From NCBI RefSeq assembly GCF_038595055.1, contig NZ_CP152002.1:390501-454500 (forward strand): a DNA stretch of 64,000 bases. Reading direction: 5' to 3'. Both the position numbers and the translations under genes were made by a program. A model generated the notes under the pieces. That model was not told the origin of the DNA. It searched no databases and worked only from the letters and a program-made list of their open reading frames with translations. This DNA comes from Paenibacillus sp. FSL R7-0345. Its GTDB lineage: Bacteria; Bacillota; Bacilli; Paenibacillales; Paenibacillaceae. Of this stretch, positions 1-9,000 are shown in pieces (position 1 is the first letter of the stretch; the number at the start of each line of letters is the position of its first letter).

Positions 1-1
1 C

Positions 2-640
2 TTTTTACCGGAGCTGGTCTCGCTGCTGCTGCCGGTAGCGGGTGCCGGAGCCGGCCTGATGGGCGGCAAGCGCACGCGGATTAATCTGCCGGCGGAGGTG
101 CTTCCGGCCAGTCAGGTGCAATCAGCGGCTGGCCCGGACCCGGTGTCCGAGCCGGCACGTCCTGCAGCAGGGAGCGCACCCGGAGCCGGAGCCGCACCGG
201 CGGCTGCGCCGGGAAGAGTACCTGCTGAACCTGCTGTCCAGGGAGAGTTCGCGGCAGTTGTAGAGTATCTTGTCATTCTGGAAGATATGATTATTTCGGA
301 AGGGCAGAAGGATACACTGGACAATGAGATCGTCGAGAAATCTCTGGCGCTCTTCGCCAGAGTACAGCGTGTGATTCCGCTGCTGCAGGAGCTGGGCAAC
401 GGTGAAATTAATCATACGGTCCGCAGACTGGTGATGAAGGACCTGAACGGGGTCATCAACCCGTTTCTGCGGCTCGGCGGCGAAGCCAAAACGAAAAACC
501 GGAGAATGCTGCTGAACGGTCTGCGGGATGTCGATTCCAAAATATCGGAAATCGCTTCTACGATCGAGCATAAAGACCTGATGGAACTTCAGACCAAGGC
601 GGAACTGATTCATCAACGGTACAGCAGTTCCGAATTATAG
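2..640 (+). CDS. XpaC-like protein (5-bromo-4-chloroindolyl phosphate hydrolysis family), 5' end outside window
   Basis: The reading frame is open to the first base of the window, so the N-terminus is missing. The visible part starts with a hydrophobic stretch (FLPELVSLLLPVAGAGAGL) that looks like the end of a membrane hairpin. A basic GGKRTR stop-transfer and a low-complexity Ala/Pro/Gly linker follow. The last 115 residues or so are a charged helical domain of the type found in XpaC-family proteins. The gene ends 11 bases before telA, and this pairing is common in Bacillales. The family's biochemical role is not established; association with TelA suggests envelope stress or toxic-anion tolerance. 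An ATG at 59 is internal and not the likely start. The family call rests on the C-terminal domain plus the neighbour and is moderately sure. Confidence 0.7.
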   Translation, partial: FLPELVSLLLPVAGAGAGLMGGKRTRINLPAEVLPASQVQSAAGPDPVSEPARPAAGSAPGAGAAPAAAPGRVPAEPAVQGEFAAVVEYLVILEDMIISEGQKDTLDNEIVEKSLALFARVQRVIPLLQELGNGEINHTVRRLVMKDLNGVINPFLRLGGEAKTKNRRMLLNGLRDVDSKISEIASTIEHKDLMELQTKAELIHQRYSSSEL

Positions 641-651
641 GAGGGAAACCC

Positions 652-1752
652 ATGTCCACGCAGTTAATTCAGCTCAAGAAAGAGGATGAGCAGAAGGTAG
701 TCGAGGAAGCCTCGCAGTTAATTGAACAGGTAGCCAAGACCGATACCGTCGCCCTTGACACTTTGATGGATGATATCGGCAAGCTGGGGGTTAAGACACA
801 GGAGAAGGCCGGGCAGACCCTGAAGCTGCTGGACCGTCCGGTCAATGACCTTATGTCAGGCAAGCGTGTTGAAGTACCGAACATGATTATGAAGCTGCGC
901 AATGAGTGCGAGAATCTGCAGCAGAGCAAGAACGTCAGCTTTTTCGGAAAAATGCTCCGCAAGAGCCCGCTGAAAAACTATGTATATAAGTACCAGTCTG
1001 TACGCACGAATATTGATGCCATCGTGACCGGCCTGCGCGACGGCCGTGATACGCTTGAAGAGAGCATCGTCAACATGCGCCAGCTGAAGCGCACTTCAAT
1101 GGAGGAAATCTACAATCTGCAAACCAAGATCGCCTTCGGCAACAAGCTGAAGGAGCTGTTCGAGGTGGAGATTGCCAAGCCTGAGAACGAGTTCCGCAAG
1201 GCTTATCTGGAACGCGGCCTGCGCAAGGTGATGGTCCGCATCCAGTCGATGACCGAGATGATTCTGCTCTATAACCAGGCGATTGCCGCTACAGATATTA
1301 TTAATGACAACAATGACAAGCTGATTGATTCGGTTAACAACGCCATTGATAAAACCTCAAATCTGATCACCGTCTCTGCAATGATTGCCATGTCGCTGGC
1401 TGATCAGGAAAATGTCATTTCTGCGGTTGAAGCGACGAACAAGACGATTGAGGATCAGTTCAAAGAGAATGCGCGGCTGCTGCGCACCACAACCGAGAAG
1501 ACCACAGAGCTGCTGTCCAAGCCGTCGATGTCACTAGAAGCAGTTAATCAGGCGATCGGCGATCTGCTGAGTGCACTGGATACTTCCGAGCAGTCCAACC
1601 GCCGGATTATCGAGAGCTGCCAGGATTACACATCGAAGATGACGACGATCAATACGCAGCTTAACAACCGTCTTGGCTTGAACGAAGCCTCCCAGCCGCA
1701 GGCACTGAAGCAGGCGGAGAATGACAGCCGGCTCAGCAGCTTTTTGAATTAA
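652..1752 (+). CDS. TelA family toxic-anion resistance protein
   Basis: A 366-residue soluble protein, almost entirely helical and charged, with no signal peptide. It matches the TelA/KlaA family throughout, including the central FFGKMLRKSPLKNYVYKYQS segment and the block ending in NNRLGLNEAS. The family was named for tellurite resistance, but in Firmicutes it has been linked to cell-envelope stress; the molecular mechanism is unknown. The start ATG follows GGAGGGAAACCC. It is 11 bases downstream of the XpaC-like gene on the same strand, so the two are probably cotranscribed. A TPM-domain gene, another usual member of this neighbourhood, lies 1.4 kb away on the other strand. Confidence 0.88.
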   Translation: MSTQLIQLKKEDEQKVVEEASQLIEQVAKTDTVALDTLMDDIGKLGVKTQEKAGQTLKLLDRPVNDLMSGKRVEVPNMIMKLRNECENLQQSKNVSFFGKMLRKSPLKNYVYKYQSVRTNIDAIVTGLRDGRDTLEESIVNMRQLKRTSMEEIYNLQTKIAFGNKLKELFEVEIAKPENEFRKAYLERGLRKVMVRIQSMTEMILLYNQAIAATDIINDNNDKLIDSVNNAIDKTSNLITVSAMIAMSLADQENVISAVEATNKTIEDQFKENARLLRTTTEKTTELLSKPSMSLEAVNQAIGDLLSALDTSEQSNRRIIESCQDYTSKMTTINTQLNNRLGLNEASQPQALKQAENDSRLSSFLN

Positions 1753-1786
1753 CGTCTGTAAGAACGCGATATCGTTACAATGAGGT

Positions 1787-1811
1787 CCGCCGGGATGACC
1801 AGCGGGCTTTT
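1787..1811 (+). terminator. Weak intrinsic terminator after telA
   Basis: A CCGC/GCGG stem with a 10-base loop is followed by CTTTTG. The stem and T-run are short, so this is a tentative end for the xpaC-telA transcript. Confidence 0.35.
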
Positions 1812-1813
1812 GA

Positions 1814-1906
1814 AAATATCAGAAGGTGTAAACTTGCAGATCTATACAGATCTGATATTTCTCGCAGAAACGGTTGTCGCCTTTTAAGGACGGGGAAGCC
1901 GTTTCT
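1814..1906. repeat. Compound palindromic intergenic element
   Basis: Two nested inverted repeats lie back to back in the non-coding stretch between telA and the FNT gene. The first has 10-base arms AAATATCAGA (1814-1823) and TCTGATATTT (1851-1860) around a centre with two CAGATCT copies. The second has arms AGAAACGG (1866-1873) and CCGTTTCT (1899-1906), with an inner complementary pair near CCTTTTAAGG. The shape suggests a dispersed extragenic palindrome rather than a terminator, since no T-run follows. A related arm pair (AGAAAC...GTTTCT) occurs at 10735-10765. The rest of 1753-2218 holds no gene I can support. Confidence 0.5.
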
Positions 1907-2218
1907 ACTTGATACCGCTCATAATCCCCCTTTTCCCGGCATAAGTTCTTACGGAGAAACGGGGGTCAGCGGATGATACTGGGATGTTTAATACTGGTGA
2001 TGATCGTCGTTGCCAGCAGCAATAAGGCAGAGTCTGTAGCCGGGCTGGATGAACCGGAGGGTGACGGCAGGCGAAGCAGGGGGGCTTTTTACCGGAGGAC
2101 AGAACATTTATTGTGGTTTCATGGTTCAAGTCATTTCCAGCGGTTTATTGGGTATAATAACCCGGGGCTGTAAACAGCCGGGATAACTGCTGAAAATACA
2201 AGCTTATGCGGAGGTCAT

Positions 2219-3016
2219 ATGGAGAACGAGGCACTGCTGCAGGTTGAAAAATTGGCACTCAAGAAACAGAAAATTTTTGATCAAAGTGTACTGCGTTATA
2301 TTGCCAGGGCGATGCTGGCCAGTATGTTCATCGGCTTCGGGGTTATTGTAGCCTTCAAAACAGGAAACTTCTTCTATATGGAGCATTCACCGATGACCTA
2401 TCCGATGGCCGCCATTACCTTTGGTGCTGCGATCATTCTGATTTCCTACGGCGGCGGGGACTTGTTTACCGGGGATACCTTTTACTACTCGTATGCTGCC
2501 CTGAGAAAAAAGCTGCAATGGACCAAGGTTGTCCGCATGTGGGTAATCAGCTATATCGGGAATATTCTTGGCGCGTCTGCCTTTGCACTGCTGATTTTTT
2601 TGACGGGACTGTATGATGATTCGAATGTTAACAGTTTTCTGCTGAATGTCGTAGCCCATAAAATGGAGGCACCGGCGCTTCAGCTGTTCTTCAGGGCCAT
2701 TCTGTGTAACTGGCTGGTCTGTCTGGCGTTCTTTGTGCCGATGTCCATGAAGCATGACGGGGCCAAAATGTTCGCAATGATGCTGTTTGTCTTCTGCTTC
2801 TTTATTTCCGGTTATGAACATAGTATTGCTAATATGTGTACTTTTGCGATAGCGCTAGTGCTGGATCACCCTGGTACGATTTCTTGGGGTGGTGTAGTGC
2901 ACAATCTGGTGCCGGTTACTCTCGGTAATCTGATCGGCGGCGGTGTGCTGATGGGTGTTATGTACTATTATGTGAATAAGCCGTTTCTGGACAAGGACCC
3001 TGGGGACTTGCACTAG
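2219..3016 (+). CDS. Formate/nitrite transporter (FNT) family channel
   Basis: A 265-residue integral membrane protein with six hydrophobic segments. Features typical of FNT pentameric anion channels are visible: a Gly-rich, small-residue first helix after a charged N-terminal helix, the YGGGDLFTGDTFYYS segment in the second repeat, and CNWLVCLAFFVP followed by the conserved EHSIANMCTF block near residue 200. Such channels pass small monovalent anions (formate, nitrite, bisulfide). The sequence alone does not fix the substrate; it looks closer to the nitrite/YwcJ-type branch than to FocA. The start ATG at 2219 follows GGAGGTCAT. A GC-rich hairpin at 2161-2182 lies in the leader. Monocistronic, closed by a terminator. 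Confidence 0.88.
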   Translation: MENEALLQVEKLALKKQKIFDQSVLRYIARAMLASMFIGFGVIVAFKTGNFFYMEHSPMTYPMAAITFGAAIILISYGGGDLFTGDTFYYSYAALRKKLQWTKVVRMWVISYIGNILGASAFALLIFLTGLYDDSNVNSFLLNVVAHKMEAPALQLFFRAILCNWLVCLAFFVPMSMKHDGAKMFAMMLFVFCFFISGYEHSIANMCTFAIALVLDHPGTISWGGVVHNLVPVTLGNLIGGGVLMGVMYYYVNKPFLDKDPGDLH

Positions 3017-3030
3017 TATCTCGTAATATC

Positions 3031-3071
3031 AAAAGACTCTGCTCCTGTTATCGGAGTAAAGTCTTTTTTTT
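3031..3071 (+). terminator. Intrinsic terminator of the FNT gene
   Basis: AAAGACTCTGCTCC pairs imperfectly with GGAGTAAAGTCTTT and is followed by a run of eight Ts. Confidence 0.85.
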
Positions 3072-3089
3072 GCGGTCTATAACACTGAG

Positions 3090-3130
3090 CAAAAAGCCCC
3101 CGCGCTTACACAAGCAGCGTGAGGGCATTT
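3090..3130 (-). terminator. Intrinsic terminator of the TPM-domain gene
   Basis: Read on the minus strand, GCCCTCACGC pairs with GCGCGGGGGC and is followed by TTTTTGCT, ten bases past the stop codon of the TPM gene. Confidence 0.75.
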
Positions 3131-3139
3131 ATTATGATT

Positions 3140-5458
3140 TTACCACTTGGAGCCGCCGGAATTGCGGCCTGATTTGCCGCCGCCCCCCCCGCCCCAGGAA
3201 GAGCCGCCGGAGGAACGGCCGCCACCGCCGCCCCAGGAGGAGCCGCCCGAGGAACGTCCGCCGCCGCCGAAGCCGCCGGACGAAGGCGGGCCGGACATCC
3301 GGTTGCGGGCCTGCTCTCTGCGCTGGCGCTCCATCATCATCGCGAGCTGTGCCTGCCGCTCCGCTTCCTCCTTCTGGCGGACGAGCCGGTTCGCTTCTTC
3401 GACGAAGGAGGAGATCTGGGAGGCATAGGAACGGCTCAGCGTCTCCAGTTCATCCAGATTGTACGGGCGTGCGGCCAGCCGGGACTCAAGCTGCCCGTAT
3501 TCCGGCAGCAGGCTGGCCTGGAATCGGCTGTGCCCGCCAAGCCCTCTGCTCTCCAGCAGCCGCCGGGCCGAGTCCGCCCGGCCCAAGCCCTCCTGGAAGA
3601 GCCGTCTCACGCCTTCCAGCCGTTCGTTCAGCTCATCCAGGCTTTGCGCGACACTGCTGAACTGCCGGGCGGTCTCTTCCTGCAGTGTGAGCAGGCGGTC
3701 GAGTCCGCTGCGCGCATTGTCGTACTCCCCGCGCTCGTCACTGGTCCACGTCTCGAGCTGCGGCACCTCAGCGGCGCCCTGGCGCAGCCGGGCGCCGCTG
3801 GAATCCAGCACCTCGGCGAGGCTGGCGAGATGCTGCTCGGCGAACCGGGTGCGGGCTTCAGCCAGCCGGCTCTGCAGCTCATTACGCCGCTGGGTCAGAC
3901 CGCTCCAGCCGCTGCGAAGGGTCTCCAGATCATGCCGGTTACTCTGGCGGATCTGTGCCTGCCTTTCCGTCATGGCAACCGCCTCCTGGAGAAGCATATC
4001 CATGGATGCGGCAATGCTGCGTACCTGATCCATATCTCCGCTGCGCAGCGGCGCCTGCAGGGTCTCCGCTGCAGAGCGGGCCTGATCAAGATTGTCGTAA
4101 GGCTTAACCTTCATATTGTGCAGGGAATTCTGTTCAATGATTCCGGCAATCTTCGTCCGGGCCGCAGAAAGAACACCCGGGAAGCCCTGAAGCTTATCAT
4201 CGTAGACGTCTACATCGCGCAAATCCTGCTCGATCCGTTCCTGCTGCGCCTGTGCTTCTTCTGTAATATTTTGAGCGGCGATCGGGTCAAACAGCTCAAG
4301 CTGATCCGCTTTCGCCGTTGCTTCAGCCAGCTCTTTCAGATCCTCGGCAATTTCCTGCAGCTCATAGCCGGTGTCTTTAACTGCATCCTGCAGCTGGCTG
4401 CCGAGCTCAGGAGCATCATTCTTCAGCTCGGTGATCTGCTGCTTCACATTGCGGTCGGCATCACTGATGACGGCAATCTGCCGCTCCTCTTCTTCGAGCC
4501 GGGTGCGGAAGATGGTCGTGGTCTGCTCTGCCTGGCTGATTGCCGATTTGAGCGCAGACAGCTGATAGACCGCCGGTAGCGGGCTGCGGCCTGTGCCTTG
4601 CAGCGCTGAAATTTCTACCAGCTGGGCGTCCAGCCGTTTAGAAATGCCTGCAACCATCTCGCCTGTCTTACCCTGCACGATGCCCTGAAACGGCTGCAGT
4701 GTCTCAGTTGCCCGGTTCGTTCTTACGAGCAAATCACCCAGCTGATCCTGAAGCACGCTGAGCTGTTTACGGCGGCGCTGGCCGGTGATCAGCACATACA
4801 GCACCAGCGCCAGCAGTGCAGCACCGGCAGCAATTGCCCCGACGGTCAGCAGCGGAAGACCGGAGCTTGCACTATCTGAGCCGCTAACCCCGCCTGCGCT
4901 GCCCGAACCTCCTGAGCCGCTAACTCCGCTGCCCGAGCCGCCTGTGCTCCCCGAACCGGCCCCGCCGCCCTGCTTACTGCTGAGGGACTGCAGCTCTGTA
5001 ATCAGTGCGCTGATTCCACCCGCAAAATCACCCTCTCGGGCAGAGGGGATGAAATACGCATCAACAATTCCGGTAATCGCGGCGCTGCCCGTTCCCCCGC
5101 CCCGGCTCTGCGACCAGGCGTTAATGGCATTCTGCAGTGAGCTGTTGATGAAATTAAGCTCAACCTGCTGGTCGCCTGCAGAGATCAGCAGCAGTATATC
5201 TTGAGCGGACAAGCTCCAGCTGTCATATACATCGCTTGCAAAATCGGTGGCATCCGCGCCGCTCAGTGAGTCTATAGTTAATACGTGAAAGGTATAGCGT
5301 CCGTCTGCGGCGGTCCCGGCAATTGCTGCTGCCTCCTGTGAGGAGAGCATTCCGGCTTCATCGGTAACTAATCCCTGCTGTGCGGGGAGTCCGGCAGCCT
5401 GAACTCCGGTGATCCACAGTACGCTGAGGATCAGAAAAAGAGACATTATTTTTTTCAA
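3140..5458 (-). CDS. Secreted/membrane TPM-domain protein with coiled coils and a Gly/Ser/Trp tail
   Basis: A 772-residue protein. A signal peptide (MKKIMSLFLILSVLWITGVQA) precedes a TPM domain at about residues 25-160. A Gly/Ser-rich linker (160-200) and one transmembrane helix (about 203-225, followed by TGQRRRK) come next. Then comes a cytoplasmic region of about 480 residues, dominated by Gln/Glu/Leu-rich coiled coil, and a tail with tandem GRSSGGSSWGGGG repeats ending in SGGSKW. TPM modules occur in YgcG-type proteins and have been linked to phosphatase or photosystem repair functions; the role here is unknown. I chose the TTG at 5458 because GGAGTG lies eight bases upstream and the signal peptide begins there; a longer frame upstream lacks a site. 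Neighbourhood with telA/xpaC supports an envelope-stress role. Confidence 0.8.
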   Translation of the reverse strand: MKKIMSLFLILSVLWITGVQAAGLPAQQGLVTDEAGMLSSQEAAAIAGTAADGRYTFHVLTIDSLSGADATDFASDVYDSWSLSAQDILLLISAGDQQVELNFINSSLQNAINAWSQSRGGGTGSAAITGIVDAYFIPSAREGDFAGGISALITELQSLSSKQGGGAGSGSTGGSGSGVSGSGGSGSAGGVSGSDSASSGLPLLTVGAIAAGAALLALVLYVLITGQRRRKQLSVLQDQLGDLLVRTNRATETLQPFQGIVQGKTGEMVAGISKRLDAQLVEISALQGTGRSPLPAVYQLSALKSAISQAEQTTTIFRTRLEEEERQIAVISDADRNVKQQITELKNDAPELGSQLQDAVKDTGYELQEIAEDLKELAEATAKADQLELFDPIAAQNITEEAQAQQERIEQDLRDVDVYDDKLQGFPGVLSAARTKIAGIIEQNSLHNMKVKPYDNLDQARSAAETLQAPLRSGDMDQVRSIAASMDMLLQEAVAMTERQAQIRQSNRHDLETLRSGWSGLTQRRNELQSRLAEARTRFAEQHLASLAEVLDSSGARLRQGAAEVPQLETWTSDERGEYDNARSGLDRLLTLQEETARQFSSVAQSLDELNERLEGVRRLFQEGLGRADSARRLLESRGLGGHSRFQASLLPEYGQLESRLAARPYNLDELETLSRSYASQISSFVEEANRLVRQKEEAERQAQLAMMMERQRREQARNRMSGPPSSGGFGGGGRSSGGSSWGGGGGRSSGGSSWGGGGGGKSGRNSGGSKW

Positions 5459-5598
5459 TGTGAGCACACTCCGTTCAAAGGGACTATGGCCCGGTTTATT
5501 ATTGTGATTATACCCTATTACGCAGGTGAAATCCCAACGGTGCAGTACCGGACAACTTTCAGCAGCATATTTATCGCCATCCGCGAAGCCGGATAGAC

Positions 5599-5631
5599 AA
5601 AAAAACCGCACTCCCCTAAACGGGAATGCGG
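5599..5631 (-). terminator. Intrinsic terminator of the 47-residue gene
   Basis: On the minus strand CCGCATTCCC pairs with GGGAGTGCGG, followed by seven Ts. It lies just downstream of the small gene at 5647-5790, which supports that gene being expressed. Confidence 0.85.
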
Positions 5632-5646
5632 TAATTGGCGTGTCTG

Positions 5647-5790
5647 CTATCTGGTTTGCAGGCAGAGTATATATTGCAGGCGGGATTTGATTTCCTTTTG
5701 CCATTTCAGGTCTCCGACTTTTACGGCAAGATTGAGCAGATCCAGATAATCGTCAACCTGTAATGCTGTCCGGGTAGTGGCTGCGTTCAT
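5647..5790 (-). CDS. Small 47-residue protein next to a Fur box
   Basis: A short gene too small for usual length cut-offs. It encodes 47 residues beginning MNAATTRTALQVDDYLDLLN and ending LQYILCLQTR. The predicted product is a single amphipathic helical unit with a basic C-terminal half and one Cys. The start ATG has AAAGGAGACT ten bases upstream, and a strong terminator follows the stop codon, so it has the full outline of a real gene. A near-perfect Fur box lies 64-78 bases upstream of the start. Bacillus subtilis has small Fur-controlled Fbp proteins in its iron-sparing response; I see no sequence match to them, so a similar role is only a guess. No family recognised. Confidence 0.6.
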   Translation of the reverse strand: MNAATTRTALQVDDYLDLLNLAVKVGDLKWQKEIKSRLQYILCLQTR

Positions 5791-5853
5791 GGGTGTTCAG
5801 TCTCCTTTGGCTTTCAATATAGTGAAGTGGATGAATGTTTATTTTTTCAATAA

Positions 5854-5868
5854 TGATAATCATTATCA
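5854..5868. promoter_or_regulatory. Fur box (7-1-7)
   Basis: TGATAATCATTATCA is the canonical Bacillus 7-1-7 Fur operator core. The symmetry extends to 19 bases (5852-5870), with only the central base unpaired. It lies between the divergent 47-residue gene and the GGDEF/EAL gene. It is 64 bases from the small gene's start and 214 bases from the other, so the small gene is the more likely target. No convincing promoter hexamers could be fixed on either side. Confidence 0.8.
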
Positions 5869-6081
5869 TTGATTATTGTTATTATCCACATTTTGCTCTC
5901 AAAAAGCAATATAAAATTATAGGGTCTGCCTTTTTTTCTTGAAAAACAGTCCCAAACATGAACTGAGTTGCACATTTTATCACATTTAAAGAAGGAATGA
6001 GCAGGAACCCTACCATATTTTGTCGAATGAAACTGGATACGAAAGTCTTATGCTGATTTTTTGGGAAGAAGGAGAATTGCA

Positions 6082-9000
6082 ATGAAGCGGTGTAAACTTT
6101 TGCTTCTGATTGGCATCTTGCTGATGCTGGCACCGCCTGCTGCCGCTCACGCTGAAAGACAGGATATTAAGTACCAGGCAGAACTGGATTACCCGCCTCT
6201 CAAGTACATCCAGAACGGTTATCTGACCGGCTTTGATATTGACCTGACGAGCCTGATTTTTGAGAAGCAGGAGTATCTGATTCACTACAGCACCGGAGAC
6301 TGGGAGCAGACCTACAAACTGCTGACCGGCGGGCAGATCGACACAACCGGACTTATGGCTGTGACTGAGCAGCGGAAGAAGGATACTCTGTTCTCCACCC
6401 CAGTATTCAAAAGTTACATCTCCATCTATTCGCGGCAGGCACTTAAAGACAGGGTGACGGTGGATACGCTGGAACGTTACAAGATTGGTGTAGGCAAAAG
6501 CCAATATACTGCAGCTGTGCTGCAGAGCAAGGCAGGCGTTGCAAATTACATAGAATACCCGACTGTACCCGCTGCACTGGAAGCTCTCGTAAAAGGTGAA
6601 ATTGACCTGCTGTTTGAAAATCAGGGGGTTGTCGACTACCTGATTGTTGAGCGGGGACTGACCGGCAATATTATCCGTAAAATGAGTAATTTATACCCGG
6701 TGGATGTGGCTTACGGCGTTAGCACCTCGTCTCCGGAGCTTGTCCCGTATATTAATGCAAGACTGGAACGGCTGCAGCGTTCAGGGGCGTTTGAAGAATT
6801 ATATCAGCAGTATTTTTTCACCCATTCCGCCGGTTATACTGCGATGATTAATGACCGGATTATTTTTGGGATCGTTATCGGGCTCTCTGTGCTGCTTTTC
6901 GGCGTTGTATCCATCAGAATGTACATCCGGCGGCTGAGACGGACGATTCACTCCGAGCAGGAGTTTTTTGTGGATGTGATTGAGCATACCGGGATGATTG
7001 TGTGGGCTGTTGCCAGGGATAAGCGGGTCATACGCTTCAACCGGTTCGCGGAGAAGATGACCGGGCTGAAGGAACAGGATGTGCTTGGCAAAAAGCTCGA
7101 CGAGCTTCCCGGGCTGGACGGCGATGTCTCGCTGCTCCACGATCTGCTGATCAGGGCGCTTTATCAGGATTTTGTCAATAATGTAGAGCTGAAGCTGCCT
7201 GAGCACTCGCCGGAGGCGCGGTATTTCTCGATCCGGACCACGCTGATCAAAGGGATGGACGCCCAGGATGAGGATGTCTATCTGCTGGTCGGACTGGATA
7301 TCGATGACTGCAAGCAGAATGAGCTGAAGCTGCAGCTTAGCTATGAGGAACTGGAGTCCACCTATGAGGAACTGACGGCGACGGAAACGGAGCTGCAGGA
7401 GCAGTTATACAGGCTGAGCGTGAGTGAGCGCCGGCTCCGCCTGACCTCTGAAGGCTCCGGAGCCTATATGTGGGAGCTGGACTGGAAGACCGGGTTCTAC
7501 AAGCTGTCGGAACGCTGGTACGAGGTCATGGGGTACACGGAGGATGAGATTAACGGGATGGAAAACGGAGTGCTCAGCATTATTCATCCGGATGACCGGG
7601 AACAAGCCGACAAGGCGAGACAGGAGCACTTTAGCGGGCAGACTCCGGTTTATGAGACCGAATACCGCATGCGGACCAAAGACAATCACTATATCTGGTT
7701 TGAAGTTAGAGGCAAGTCCATTGTTGACCCTGCGGATAACCTCAAGCTGTTCAACGGCTCGCTGATTGATATCAGCAGGCGCAAGCAGGCGGAATTCAAG
7801 CTGAGTAACAGCTATCAGGAGCTGGAAGCGACGTATGAACAGCTTACAGCGACACAGCAGGAGCTTGTGGAGCAATACGACATGCTGCTGGAGAATCAGA
7901 AGAACATGCACAGGCTGGCCTATATGGATTCACTCAGCAATCTGCCGAACCGGGTTTCCCTTCTGGAGGCGATGGAAAATTATTTCCGCCGGCCGGGCGG
8001 CAAAGCAGCGCTGATGTTCGTTGACACGGACAATTTTAAATATATCAATGATACACTGGGCCATAAATCCGGCGATATTCTGATCCGCAAGGCAAGTGAA
8101 CGGCTGATGTCGCTTGTCCAGGATAAAGCAATGCTCTCCAGGCTCGGCGGTGATGAGTTTGTCGTCTTTATCGAGAATGCTGAAGACCGTGAAGCGGTGC
8201 TTACGCTGGCAGAGGATATTATGCGGGCTTTCCGCAGACCATTCCTGATCGGGGAGAGCAACCTGTATGTATCGGTCAGTATTGGTATTTCCTTTTACCC
8301 CGAGGACGGGGAGACGACAGAGGAAATTCTCAAGAATGCCGATGTGGCGATGTACCGGGCCAAGGAGGAAGGCAAGGGAACCTACGTTATCTATGACAAG
8401 TCGATGCACACTGCATTTAATGAACGGATGCATATTGAAAAGCATCTGCGCAGCGCAATGAACAATAATGAATTTGAGCTGCACTATCAGCCGCAGGCGG
8501 ATATCAAGACTGGCCGGATAACCGGCTTCGAAGCCCTGATCCGCTGGAACAGTCCGGTGCTCGGGTTCGTGTCTCCACTCTCCTTCATCAAGGTTGCCGA
8601 GGATTCCAGGCTGATCATTTATATCGGGGAATGGGTTCTGCGGGAAGCCTGCAGCTTTATGAAAAGCATTCATGAGCGCACCGGCCGGCTCTATAAAATA
8701 TCCGTTAATATTTCTATTATCCAGCTGCTGCAGGATGACTTTGTAGATATAGTGCTGGATAGCCTGGAGAAAAGCGGGCTCGCGCCAAGCTGTCTGGAGC
8801 TGGAGATTACCGAATCCATTTTCATGGAGTCGTTCGAGAGTACAGTCAGCAAGCTGGAGTTCCTCAAGTCGCGCGGTATCCGGATTGCCCTTGATGATTT
8901 CGGGACCGGCTATTCTTCACTGAGCTATCTGCAGCAGCTGCCCATTTCTACGCTCAAGATGGACAAAATCTTTATTGATTCCCTCGCCGATCAGGCTTAC

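Noticed and set aside
1973..2173. 66-codon frame upstream of the FNT gene (MILGCLILVMIVVASSNKAE...)
   Set aside because: A hydrophobic start and a G-rich upstream stretch make it possible, but the rest is low-quality sequence with no recognisable features; not supportable as a gene.
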